A stretch of DNA of 64,000 nucleotides from positions 145,877 to 209,876 of the forward strand of contig NW_013657678.1 of NCBI RefSeq assembly GCF_000142905.1. Reading direction: 5' to 3'. Origin of the DNA: Thecamonas trahens ATCC 50062. Lineage: Eukaryota; Apusozoa; Apusomonadida; Apusomonadidae. The translations under genes were made by a program, and so were the position numbers. Position 1 is the stretch's first letter. Every line of letters starts with the position of its first letter. The notes beneath the pieces were generated by a model that saw only the letters and a program-made list of their open reading frames with translations, made no database searches and had not been told where the DNA came from. This document shows positions 1 through 8,616 of this stretch, in pieces.

Positions 1-258
1 CGCCTGCCGCCATCACACCATACATGATGCCCACACCAAGCCGCGCGGCCACCGCCGCCCCGCGCGCCGCCGCCTCTTGCACAGCTTCGGCCGCTGCTTC
101 GGCCTCCTTCCCGGCGACGAGCTGCTCTAGCACCGCATACGCCGCCTCCCACTCGCCGTCAATCTCCGTGTCGCGGGCGTCGAGCCGAGCATACACCCGC
201 ACAGGCGATGTTGGAGGGGCCGCAGCTGGAGCGACGACAGCAGCGGCATGTTCCCGAT

Positions 259-298
<40 letters not shown>

Positions 299-361
299 CC
301 CCTCCTTCCGCCCTCTTCCTGCCCGCAAAGACCCGATGCCATGGCGCTTGTCCGATTCCAT
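1..361 (-). CDS. Left-edge partial gene, N-terminal 120 residues, function unknown
   Basis: A reading frame on the minus strand starts at the ATG complementary to 359-361 and stays open to the window edge, so the 3' end is missing. The protein begins MESDKRHGIGSL, has a basic Arg-Gly stretch encoded by a CGACCC hexanucleotide repeat, an Ala/Pro-rich linker, then a convincing folded segment (VRVYARLDARDTEIDGEWEA, then an Ala/Gly-rich helix ending GVGIMYGVMAAG). The spacing of small residues in that helix faintly recalls the Gly/Ala-periodic region of Yae1/LTO1 proteins, but this is too weak for a name. It is divergent from the FkbM-type gene, with 226 bp between the two starts. No stop codon is seen over 120 codons and the composition looks like its neighbours. 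I do not recognise the family. Confidence 0.6.
261..297. repeat. CGACCC hexanucleotide tandem repeat
   Basis: About six copies of CGACCC lie inside the N-terminal coding region of the left-edge minus-strand gene, where they encode alternating Gly-Arg. The tract is probably length-polymorphic. Confidence 0.8.
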
Positions 362-587
362 ACGAATGACGTGCCCCCACCCCCCCTCAGATAGTCACCC
401 TTGCCAGCTCAACAGAAGGCGACAAGAGTTGGCTTCCGCGACCGACCCCACCGCCCCCCTCCCCACCGCCGCCGCCGCCGCCACCTGGCAGTCGATCCCT
501 CGTGACGTGGTGAGACCCACATGCGTCCTGTCCTCAGTCGCTCTCGGCCACACCGCTCTGCACCCCACCTCTCTCCACACATACATC

Positions 588-2018
588 ATGGGTGCGTCCA
601 TACGTGACGTGTGTCTGTTGGCGTACGCAATGGTGGCTACGGCCATCCTGCTGTACATCTTCACCTCGGGCACCGGCTCGGCCTCGCTCGACGCCGCCCG
701 CAACTCGCGGGCAAAGTGCAAGATCGATCTGGTCCACGCGCTGGAGAACGTCGATACGCTGTACGAGCAGCTGGACAAGGAGCAGTCGCGTTCGGGACGG
801 CTTGCGTCCCAGATCGAGTCGATGAAGGAACGCTTGCAGCAGGCCGAGGATGAAGCCAAGGGTGCCGTGGCCAACGCCGAGCGCCTGGCCGAGCAGGTCG
901 AGGCGCTGCGCGAGGCCGACAAGATGCTGCAGGAGGCAGTCGACTCTGCCGACGCCTCGCGCGATGCCATGCGCAAGCAGTTGTTGGAGGTGCAGACGGC
1001 AGCAGCAGCGGCAGCGGCCGAGAACGCGCCGCAGACCTCGGGCGAGCTGCTGGACAAGTGCGCCGAGCTCGGGTGGCGCTCGCCGCAGGTTGACATGGAC
1101 ACCGACGGCAAGCACACCAAGCTCATGCCTGCAGGCCCGCTCCCGCGTGCTCTGGTCTCGGTCACTGGATCCGCAGCGGTTGCTGTCCCGGTCGGCGTGC
1201 CTATCGATCCGCGGACGATGCAGTTCCGCCTGCCCAAGACCACCAAGCGGGTGTGGTTTGACGTCGGCGCCCACCGCGACGCCATGTACACGCTGCCTTT
1301 TGCCAAGGAGCAGGAGGACTTGCTTGTCTTTGCCTTTGAGCCGCTCTACCGCATGTGGGCCGAACTGGCCATCACTCACGCGCATCCGCGGGTGGTGGCT
1401 CTCCCAGCGGCAGTCGCGCCCGACGGCGGCGTCGCTACCTTTCACATGGCTGGCACCGACCAGTGCTCTTCGCTCAAGCCGGTCGATCCCGAGACCGACA
1501 TCTACGACTGGCCCGGTGGATGCACTGAGGTCACCCACGCATACCAGGTTCCGGTCCTCTCGCTCCAGGAGGTGCTCGACGCCCTCCCGCTCCCGACGGT
1601 CCAGTTTGTCAAGATCGACGCCCAGGGCGCAGACTTTGACGTCCTACTCTCGGCAGGGCCGGCGCTCGCTGAAAAGGTAGAGAACGTTGTCGTCGAGGTC
1701 CAGACCAACGTCCCGCTCTACGCCGGCGCCAAGAACGAGACCGATTTTGTCGACTACATGGCCGACGCGGGCTTTGACCTTGTCAAGCGCGCCCTGCAGG
1801 GCCCCAACGAGCTCAACCTTCTCTTCCATAACGCCAAGCTGGGCATCAAGCTCACCAGCGAGGACTGGGACCTGCTTCCGCTCAACATGATCTTTGACGG
1901 CGTGTACGAGGCCAAGGTTGCCGCCGCCTCGGGCGCGCCTGTCCGCGTCAAGAAGGGCTCGCTCAAGGTCAAAGACCGCGACCTGCCTCAGCCCTCAACA
2001 ACGTCGTCGTCTCCCTAA
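588..2018 (+). CDS. Membrane-anchored coiled-coil FkbM-family methyltransferase
   Basis: The 476-residue protein has three parts. Residues 5-27 form an uncleaved hydrophobic signal-anchor (LLAYAMVATAILLYIFTSG). Residues 45-150 are a charged heptad-rich coiled coil. Residues 220-420 match the FkbM methyltransferase fold: VWFDVGAH near 221 is the SAM-binding strand-loop, FAFEPLYRMW near 250 carries the acidic ribose-binding residue, and VKIDAQGADFDVLL near 341-354 is the usual FkbM 'KIDVEG..' motif. FkbM enzymes O-methylate sugars or small molecules, so a type II Golgi or ER lumenal sugar methyltransferase is a reasonable inference. The start was set at the ATG just before the anchor; the frame is open upstream but of poor quality. 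The stop lies 52 bp from the convergent EF-hand gene. The family call is secure; the substrate is unknown. Confidence 0.85.
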   Translation: MGASIRDVCLLAYAMVATAILLYIFTSGTGSASLDAARNSRAKCKIDLVHALENVDTLYEQLDKEQSRSGRLASQIESMKERLQQAEDEAKGAVANAERLAEQVEALREADKMLQEAVDSADASRDAMRKQLLEVQTAAAAAAAENAPQTSGELLDKCAELGWRSPQVDMDTDGKHTKLMPAGPLPRALVSVTGSAAVAVPVGVPIDPRTMQFRLPKTTKRVWFDVGAHRDAMYTLPFAKEQEDLLVFAFEPLYRMWAELAITHAHPRVVALPAAVAPDGGVATFHMAGTDQCSSLKPVDPETDIYDWPGGCTEVTHAYQVPVLSLQEVLDALPLPTVQFVKIDAQGADFDVLLSAGPALAEKVENVVVEVQTNVPLYAGAKNETDFVDYMADAGFDLVKRALQGPNELNLLFHNAKLGIKLTSEDWDLLPLNMIFDGVYEAKVAAASGAPVRVKKGSLKVKDRDLPQPSTTSSSP

Positions 2019-2070
2019 AAAAACAGGTCTGTGTTCAATGAGGGCGGGGGGATGTGAGGGGATAGAAACC

Positions 2071-3090
2071 TTACGCAAGCGTGGCCATGCAGAGAGCAAC
2101 CACGGCGGCGACGGCGACGGCGGCGGCGACGGAGGTAGTAGGCACGCTCGTGCCCGCTGCCGACGTCGTGATCCCTGCCATCGGGTTGCTCGACGCCCCG
2201 AGCTGCGGGTCCCACACCAGATGCGACGGCTTGTCGGCGCCGAATGAGAACGTAATGTCGTACTCGCCTTCGTCGCCCACGTTGTCCTTGAGGACCACCG
2301 GCGATGAGAAGATCGGAACCGACGCGTTGCCGTTGCTGGCCTTCTTGACCCAAGCAAAGACACCAACCTTGCCAAACGCGACAACCTCCTCCTCGGTGCC
2401 TGAGCCTGAGTCGTCGTCGCGCGGCTCCTGCGTCGTCTTGGCCGTCGCCCGCGTCACCAGAGCCAACCGCGACGGGCCCGAGACCCGGTACGGGAAGTTG
2501 TGCAGCAGCATGTCAACCTTCATCACCGCAGGGTTGACCGGCGTCGTGCCTGTAATGTTGAGCGCAATCGGCACGTTGGTGAGCGTGAAGCGGAACGTGA
2601 GATCCAGCGTGGTATGCACCGCGTCGCAGGTGTACTTTTTGATTGTCGCGCCGACCGCCGGCGCCACGCACATCAGATCACGCCACCCGTCGTCCTTAAG
2701 CGTCGTGTTGTACCGCCACTCGCCGGATGAGAGCTTGCCGTTGCCGTCGGTGTCGACAAACTCGATAAGCTCCTGTGGGCGGAACCGGATCTGCGTCTCG
2801 GTCTCCAGCACCCCGGTCTCGGTCTCAAACTCATATTCGATCTTGAGCTCGCCCGACGCATCTACCAGGAACTTGACCGATCCCTCCGGACCCTCGCAGT
2901 CGTCGTCACCCGGCGGGCACGACGATGGCTCGGTGTTGCGAAGCTCCGACTTCCACTTTGCCTGTTGCGCCTCCAGCTCCCACGAGATCTCCCGGTCTGC
3001 GTAAACGACTCTGGCGTTGGCCGCGAGCACAGCGACGACAACCGCAGCCGCCACGATCATCCAGCCCATACGAGATCCAAACCGAGTCAT
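2071..3090 (-). CDS. Secreted or surface-anchored single EF-hand protein
   Basis: The 339-residue protein starts MTRFGSRMGW and has a classic signal peptide (MIVAAAVVVAVLAANARVVYA). A single canonical EF-hand loop, DTDGNGKLSSGEW, lies near residues 110-122, with acidic residues at the expected Ca2+-ligand positions. The region after it looks beta-rich (TLDLTFRFTLTNVPIALNIT) with several N-glycosylation sequons. A Ser/Thr-rich stem is followed by a hydrophobic C-terminal tail (residues 318-339, ending ALCMATLA) with no basic cytosolic tail, which suggests GPI anchoring. The frame extends upstream of this ATG, but that part lacks coding character. The gene is divergent from the large solute-binding-domain gene. 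The family is not recognised beyond the EF-hand. Confidence 0.75.
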   Translation of the reverse strand: MTRFGSRMGWMIVAAAVVVAVLAANARVVYADREISWELEAQQAKWKSELRNTEPSSCPPGDDDCEGPEGSVKFLVDASGELKIEYEFETETGVLETETQIRFRPQELIEFVDTDGNGKLSSGEWRYNTTLKDDGWRDLMCVAPAVGATIKKYTCDAVHTTLDLTFRFTLTNVPIALNITGTTPVNPAVMKVDMLLHNFPYRVSGPSRLALVTRATAKTTQEPRDDDSGSGTEEEVVAFGKVGVFAWVKKASNGNASVPIFSSPVVLKDNVGDEGEYDITFSFGADKPSHLVWDPQLGASSNPMAGITTSAAGTSVPTTSVAAAVAVAAVVALCMATLA

Positions 3091-3534
3091 GATAAGCGTT
3101 GCTGGTCTTGTTGTTATTGCTGTTGCTGTTGGTAGTGAGCGTGGCGATGGCAGTCGCACGGTCGACACATCATTTCGCCGTGCTCCGTTTTGTGGTCGCC
3201 GGCCAGCCATGCGCCCGTGAGCACCAATGAGCAGTTTGGCAACGGGGCGAGGCTTATGAGCAAACGTGCTCAGGCGGAGAGGAGAGGGGGCGGGTGGCGG
3301 GAAGGACATGAAAGAGACCACCGATGCCAGCACATCCACCCTCACCATACCAACGCTCCACTCCATAACCACAGGACCGTATCGCTGCTCGGCTGTGGAA
3401 CACGTAGCTATGGTCGTCACCCATACCGCCAGGTTACGGCTGGTGTCGCGGGAACGACGGCCCGCGGCTGCGTGGTGGCCACGCGGTGGCGGGCAAGTGC
3501 TGATCTGCCGCTTGGCGTGGCTGTTGACCCAGAC
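3091..3534. other. Divergent intergenic/5' region
   Basis: This stretch separates the starts of two divergent genes. An in-frame upstream ATG at 3256 could extend the plus-strand gene by 93 residues, but the translated segment is rich in His, Arg and Gly without domain character, so it is treated as 5' UTR or promoter. No clear core promoter motif is seen. Confidence 0.4.
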
Positions 3535-6500
3535 ATGGTTGCTGATGGTGGGTCTCTCAGCAGCGTGGTGGGTGGTAGCCATCGTCCCACTCGCATTCCC
3601 ATTGTCAACGTGCGTGTCAAGGTTACCGGCGGAGTGATCATCCTATCTAAAGGCTCCATCGACATGCGCGCAGCTCGTGCCGCTCTCGAGCTCGCATCGT
3701 CGGCCGTCCTCGATGGCGTTGTGCTCGAGTACGATGCCTTTATTGCACCGGGCGCTCGGCTGGTGGCCCGATCCGAGCCGTTCGCCGTCTTTCCCAACTC
3801 GGTCCGGGCCTCGCGATGGGCAGCGTCGGGCGAGCCGAGCCGGTTGGCGATGACGGGGGATGGGCTCACTGGGCCATCGGGGTTGGGCGATGCCACGTCG
3901 TCGACGCCTCCGCATCGGGTTCTCGTGGCTGTTGATGGCCAGACTGCCTCGAATCCGACCTGGCACGTTTGGGCGGGCGATTTGAAGGCCGTACACAGCC
4001 TGCAGGTTCTGACAGCGGCGCTGGCGCGGCCTGCCGGCATCGACCCCGCTGACATCGATCTGGAGGCCACCTCGGTATTCAAAGACACGTTTGGCGAGTG
4101 GGTGTCAGCAGCATCGCTCTCTGCGGTGGGCTTGGTTGACTTTGACGGCTCACGTGTCTCGCTGGCAATCCGAAGCAAGGTTGAGACGCCGTCACTCACC
4201 CCTGGCCTGCTCGATGGACTCGGGTTTGACCTCGATCTCGACGCCATTGTTTCTGACATGGATCCCATCGGAAGCATGGAGTGGAGTGCGTCGACCGCCA
4301 AGTCACTGTACCTCTCACCGACGGCGACGCCGGACGAGCGCGCGCTGCTGGGTGATCTTGTGCCTGCCTTTGCACTGGCCCAACCGGTGAGGCCGCCCGC
4401 TGTACTCTCACTCCAGCTCCTTCACCCGATGGCATGTGCCCTCAATAGCAGCCGGACAGCGGTGGTGGGCTGGCCCGCCGGCGGCGCGCCGCTGCATGTT
4501 TCGGCAACCATGTCTGGTATTGCGCCGCGCGATGTGACACAGACCTCGCTGTCGATCGGAAGCTACCGCGTGGCACTGGCCACCCACAGTGTGACGGCCT
4601 CGGTCACCTTTCGCAACCAGACGCTCGATGGCATTGTTCTTCTCACCTCGGAACCAGTGGTCCAACAAGTTGATAGGCTTGCCACTCATGCTGTACCACT
4701 TGAGAACGACGGGCTGCCTCTCCTTTTGGCAAGCTTGCCTGTCAGCCTCTCAATCGAGCACACTGCAGGCGGCGAGCGGGTTGTCACCGTCTCGAACCCG
4801 TTCAGCCTCGCTGTCTTTGCGGACTCGGCGGGACGCGGGAACGGCGGCGGCCACAAGCGGCGGCATGACTCGCGGTCGTCGTCATCGTCGTCCGAAGGCG
4901 ACCGCGAGCGTCGCGGCAGGGACCAGGACCAATCTTCCAGCCATGATCGGACCCGGCGCAAGACGCTGTCGGGCAAGCACTCGGCAAGCCGGAACAGCAG
5001 CTATGGGCCAAACGAGAGCTTTGACTTTTACAACGGGCTGAGGCTGGGCCATCTGCATCTGCTCGTCGGGCAGGCTCCGGGCGCCGCGGGCGTCCGGACT
5101 GCTCTGGAGAACATGCTGAGTGCGGGCGTGCCGGCTGATCTTCCGCTCTGGGCTACAGCCGACCTCTGCATCACGCTGCTCCGAGTCGGCGAGGACGATG
5201 CAGCGTGGGCAGTGGCATCGCGGGCGATTGTCGGGAACGGATGGGCAGCGTTGGCGGCGGTGGGTGCCAAGATGGGCGTCTCGGTTCTTTCCGAGGCGCT
5301 CCATCATCCGCGGGTCTTGGCATGTCTGCTTGCGCTGGCGTGCAACTTGCAGCCGCCTGACGACGACCAACTTTCTCTGCTGGCGCACGCCGGCGAAGAG
5401 GCACTGCGGCTGCGGCGCGCACCGGCGTTTGCACTCATTGCCATGTACGGCAGAGCGCATGGCGGAGGGCCAGATGCCGCTGCTGCGGTAGCCGCCGCGC
5501 AAACGGCACCGCTCAAGGCACTGGCGTGGCTCATGTCGCTGCACACCGATTGGACGCCCATGGATGGCGTGACAGCGGCTGCGGTGGTCTCACAAGTGGA
5601 TGCTGCGCTCGACGCTATCGATACGCAGCGTCCGCCTCCAGCGGCGGGTGCGGTTGAGGTCGGCGTACCTACATCTGCAGCCACTCTGTCGTCTTCGTCG
5701 TCGTCATCGTCTTCGTCGTCATCATCGTCATCTTCGCTTGTCTCACGACTGCGCTCTTTGCCAACTCACAAGGCAGGCGCCAGCGAGCAGTCGATTGCCC
5801 TCGATTCGTGGGGTGGAAATCGCGATGGTGTGCTGCTTCTTGGCGTTGTGGCGGCCGGGTCGGATGCGATAGTCGGCAGCGAGTCTCTGCAGAGGCCGCC
5901 GCCGCCGCCGCGCGCCGCTGTTGAGAGCGTTCGCGGCGACACTACAGACAAGAGCAAGAAGACAAGCCGTGTGGGGGCACTGGTGGTGATCCTAGTTGCC
6001 TTGGTGGCTGTCTTTCTGGCCGGCATGATTGCGGGCGGCAGCACCCAGGCCGTGGTTAACGTCAGCGCGGCGAGAGGGGCGAGCTCGGTCGGCGGGCTTG
6101 GACGCGCGTCGCTGACCCAAGCTCCGGTCAACGGAACAGTGACCGCTTCGACATTTGCTGCGATGGACGGACACGTGCCGGCAAACGGGGTGAGTGACGG
6201 CTTTGGAGTCGCGCGCGTGGTGGCGCGCGGACACATCCGGTGTGGACTGGCGACGATGCCGGAGCTGGCGTCGTTCCGAGGCGAAATTGACATAGCTGGG
6301 GTGCGGTTTTGCGCCGCCGTGGCGGCGGCGGTACTGCAAGATCCATCAGCGGTGCAGTTTGTACCGTTTCCTGAATTTGCGGGCGAGGTGCCGGACGTGG
6401 TAGTGGCGAACGCATCGACTTTACCCGGCTCGGTAAGCCTGGCGCGAATGACCGCGCCGCTGGCCCATCACGGAACGACGATCCTGGCGCGATGCTTTGG

Positions 6501-7464
6501 CGGAGCGTGTCGCGGCAGCGCAGCCGATCTTGCGGTCAATGCAACGCGTGTCTGTGTGAATGACGCGGATGCTGCCGAGCTGCAACAGCTTGTGCCCGGT
6601 GTGGCGGTGGTCTTGGTCTCGTCGGCGTCTGACGGCGTCGTCGAGGTGATCAAGTTTGATGCGATGGACATCGGCGCGGACGACTGCGATGCGTACTTTG
6701 GCACGTTTGCAGAAATTGCTGCGGTGCTTGCCAGAGAAGTTGAGGAGAAGCATGCAGAGCAGGGCGAGTCGGACCTGCTCGGCAGTTCGGGCAAGACGCC
6801 CAACTATGATGGGACGATTGCTATCGGATGGCCGCCGGTGCGAGTGAGCGGGGCGTACGTGGCAGCGAACCTGCGGCCGGAGGAGGTGCGGTGGAGCACG
6901 GTACTCGAGGGTGTGCGGGCGGTGCTTGTGCGAGCGTCGGAGCTGGGCATCAATGTGGCGGGCATCACACCGCTGTGCAAGACCGGCGACGACTCGTGCG
7001 ACGAGGTGCCCGGAAGCGATGCGGCGCGCGGCAACGTGGCGCAAGTCGACAGCATCTTTACTGAACTGGGTCTCGGTGAGCTTGGAGGGCGCGAGCGCCG
7101 GGTGCTGCTGAGCGTCGGCTCCCTCGACCAAGTCTGGGCCGCAGTGTACGGCAACGCGACGTGGAGCCTCTTTACCGGCACTGGGGCGACCAACACAGTG
7201 TGGGCACGTGGCGGCAGCATCGGAGCTCTGATCGGAAGCGGCAACCAATTTAGTAGCAGCCGATCCGGATACGTGGTTGTCAGCTCTGGCAGCAATGGCG
7301 ACTCTGCTGCGCTCGAGGCGGCGTCGACAGCCGAGTCATCGCTCCAGCGGCGCAACGCCGGACTTGGCGTCGGCATCGCGATCTGCCTGGTGGTAGTCGC
7401 TCTCACCATTGTGCTTGTTTGGTACAAGGCACGAGGGCGGGAGGCTCCCGCTGGGAGTTTGTGA
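3535..7464 (+). CDS. Large membrane protein with a bacterial amino-acid-binding-protein-like domain
   Basis: The predicted product has 1,309 residues (1,402 if the ATG at 3256 is used). The N-terminal half (1-420) is an unrecognised mixed alpha/beta region. An Arg/Ser-rich linker follows (about 425-480), then a helical region of tandem short helices (490-690), a poly-Ser tract, and a membrane span near 815-840 (VGALVVILVALVAVFLAGMI). The next segment begins ARGHIRCGLATMPE and contains FCAAVAAAVLQDPSAVQFVP, which closely resembles bacterial AapJ-type general amino-acid-binding proteins, where a similar 'CRAVAAAIFGDP' block follows 'RGFLQCGV'. A C-terminal span (GVGIAICLVVVALTIVLVWY) and a short tail end the protein. 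With two spans, the solute-binding domain would face the lumen or outside while both ends are cytosolic. The start is uncertain; the AapJ resemblance is moderately strong; function is unknown. Confidence 0.7.
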   Translation: MVADGGSLSSVVGGSHRPTRIPIVNVRVKVTGGVIILSKGSIDMRAARAALELASSAVLDGVVLEYDAFIAPGARLVARSEPFAVFPNSVRASRWAASGEPSRLAMTGDGLTGPSGLGDATSSTPPHRVLVAVDGQTASNPTWHVWAGDLKAVHSLQVLTAALARPAGIDPADIDLEATSVFKDTFGEWVSAASLSAVGLVDFDGSRVSLAIRSKVETPSLTPGLLDGLGFDLDLDAIVSDMDPIGSMEWSASTAKSLYLSPTATPDERALLGDLVPAFALAQPVRPPAVLSLQLLHPMACALNSSRTAVVGWPAGGAPLHVSATMSGIAPRDVTQTSLSIGSYRVALATHSVTASVTFRNQTLDGIVLLTSEPVVQQVDRLATHAVPLENDGLPLLLASLPVSLSIEHTAGGERVVTVSNPFSLAVFADSAGRGNGGGHKRRHDSRSSSSSSEGDRERRGRDQDQSSSHDRTRRKTLSGKHSASRNSSYGPNESFDFYNGLRLGHLHLLVGQAPGAAGVRTALENMLSAGVPADLPLWATADLCITLLRVGEDDAAWAVASRAIVGNGWAALAAVGAKMGVSVLSEALHHPRVLACLLALACNLQPPDDDQLSLLAHAGEEALRLRRAPAFALIAMYGRAHGGGPDAAAAVAAAQTAPLKALAWLMSLHTDWTPMDGVTAAAVVSQVDAALDAIDTQRPPPAAGAVEVGVPTSAATLSSSSSSSSSSSSSSSSLVSRLRSLPTHKAGASEQSIALDSWGGNRDGVLLLGVVAAGSDAIVGSESLQRPPPPPRAAVESVRGDTTDKSKKTSRVGALVVILVALVAVFLAGMIAGGSTQAVVNVSAARGASSVGGLGRASLTQAPVNGTVTASTFAAMDGHVPANGVSDGFGVARVVARGHIRCGLATMPELASFRGEIDIAGVRFCAAVAAAVLQDPSAVQFVPFPEFAGEVPDVVVANASTLPGSVSLARMTAPLAHHGTTILARCFGGACRGSAADLAVNATRVCVNDADAAELQQLVPGVAVVLVSSASDGVVEVIKFDAMDIGADDCDAYFGTFAEIAAVLAREVEEKHAEQGESDLLGSSGKTPNYDGTIAIGWPPVRVSGAYVAANLRPEEVRWSTVLEGVRAVLVRASELGINVAGITPLCKTGDDSCDEVPGSDAARGNVAQVDSIFTELGLGELGGRERRVLLSVGSLDQVWAAVYGNATWSLFTGTGATNTVWARGGSIGALIGSGNQFSSSRSGYVVVSSGSNGDSAALEAASTAESSLQRRNAGLGVGIAICLVVVALTIVLVWYKARGREAPAGSL

Positions 7465-7541
7465 GTGCTATAAAGTCGCGTCGATGACCAACGTATGTTG
7501 TGTTGCTGTCGAGCCACAGTGGCCGAGCAACCGGCGAGCTG

Positions 7542-7619
7542 TCGACGGGTGGCCGACGGGTGGCCGACGGGTGGCCGACGGGCCGACGGGCGGGCCGACG
7601 GGCGGGCCGACGGGTCGGC
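7542..7619. repeat. GC-rich minisatellite (GGTGGCCGAC-type units)
   Basis: Imperfect tandem copies of 8-12 bp units built on GGCCGACGGG lie in the 173 bp between the solute-binding-domain gene and the small membrane protein gene. The array stops 19 bp before the ATG, so it probably lies in the promoter or 5' UTR. Confidence 0.8.
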
Positions 7620-7637
7620 CACCGCTCTCCTGCCGCC

Positions 7638-8415
7638 ATGTCGACCCTTGCCACACTCGCGGTTGTTCTGGCCCTCATTGCGGCATGCCTGGCGCAGTCG
7701 CCGCCGCCGCCACCCATGACCAACACACAGAGCGAGACGGTGGACAACGGTACGCTAGTGGGAGTGCATGCCACTGCCCCCCTCCCCCCCTACTCCTCTC
7801 CCCCGCCTCGCCCTCCCCTGCCGCCCTTTGCCAGCGTGGGTCCGACCACCGAACACAGCGGCTACCAACCACTGCAGCTGGGGGGGGGGGGGGGGGGGGG
7901 GGGTAGCAGAGACTGGGTCCTGCCAAAGCCACACTGCCTACACAGGATTGACCACCCTCCACAGCCGCACATGTGCAACCCTCTCTTTCTGCTCTCCACA
8001 CCACCTCCACCAAATGGGCCCCTCCACCTCTGTTATCCCCCCCCCCGTTCGCCCTGGCGCCTGGCCCTGTGCTCCCGCAAAAAACACCACCGAATGACTA
8101 ATGAACGAACGAATGGATGACTGATCCGATGAACGAACAACAAACAATGTGCATGATCGAACGATTGTGCGAATGTGTGAACCGAACGATTCCTCGAACG
8201 ACTGCGCGAACGATTGTGCGAACCGAACGATAATGGTGTCATCAACCACACACTCCTGTGCAGATGACCCCGCCATCGGCCTCGGTCTCGCCATCGTGGC
8301 CTGCGTAGGCGTGGCCGGCATTGTGTGCCTGGCCGGCTACTGCTCGCTCAAGCGCGACGAGCGCAAGCTGTCCAAGATGGAGGCCAACGACTTCCATGAT
8401 GAGCACTCGGCATAG
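7638..8415 (+). CDS. Small two-exon type I membrane protein
   Basis: Exon 1 is 7638-7749 and exon 2 is 8264-8415. Splicing a GTACGC donor to a TGTGCAG acceptor joins codon GAT across the intron in phase 1 and gives 87 residues. Residues 1-19 are a signal peptide ending at AAC-LAQ. A Pro-rich stretch (SPPPPPM) and short acidic ectodomain follow. Residues 41-65 form one membrane span (IGLGLAIVACVGVAGIVCLAGY), and the cytosolic tail is charged (KRDERKLSKMEANDFHDEHSA, split here as KRDERKLSK and MEANDFHDEHSA). Exon 1 alone runs into non-coding sequence, and exon 2 has no plausible start, so the splice is needed. The family is not recognised. Confidence 0.7.
7750..8263 (+). other. 514-nt intron containing a G24 tract and CGAA-rich repeats
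   Basis: This is the longest intron seen here. It contains a run of 24 G at 7880-7903, C/T-rich blocks, and at 8089-8235 a degenerate array of CGAACGATT/GTGCGAA and GAACGAATGA words unlike any neighbouring sequence. It starts with GT and ends with CAG. Confidence 0.65.
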
Positions 8416-8616
8416 TTATGCTCGGTGCATATGCTACTTGTTGTCGCTGCATCTGCCGCATCGCCGCCTGCCTTCCCCCCGAGCCTCCTCTCGCTCCGCC
8501 AGCCCGACCAGCATAGGTCGGGCTGGCCTTCCCGCCCGGGCCCTGGCTGCCCAGAGCCCTGCCGGCATCGCGCGAAGCTCCCCCCCGCTACCCGCCTCAT
8601 GCAATAACAATTGCCT

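Noticed and set aside
24-587. 188-codon upstream extension of the FkbM gene
   Set aside because: Low-complexity Ala/Ser/Pro translation, overlaps the left-edge minus-strand gene, and the signal anchor starts at 588.
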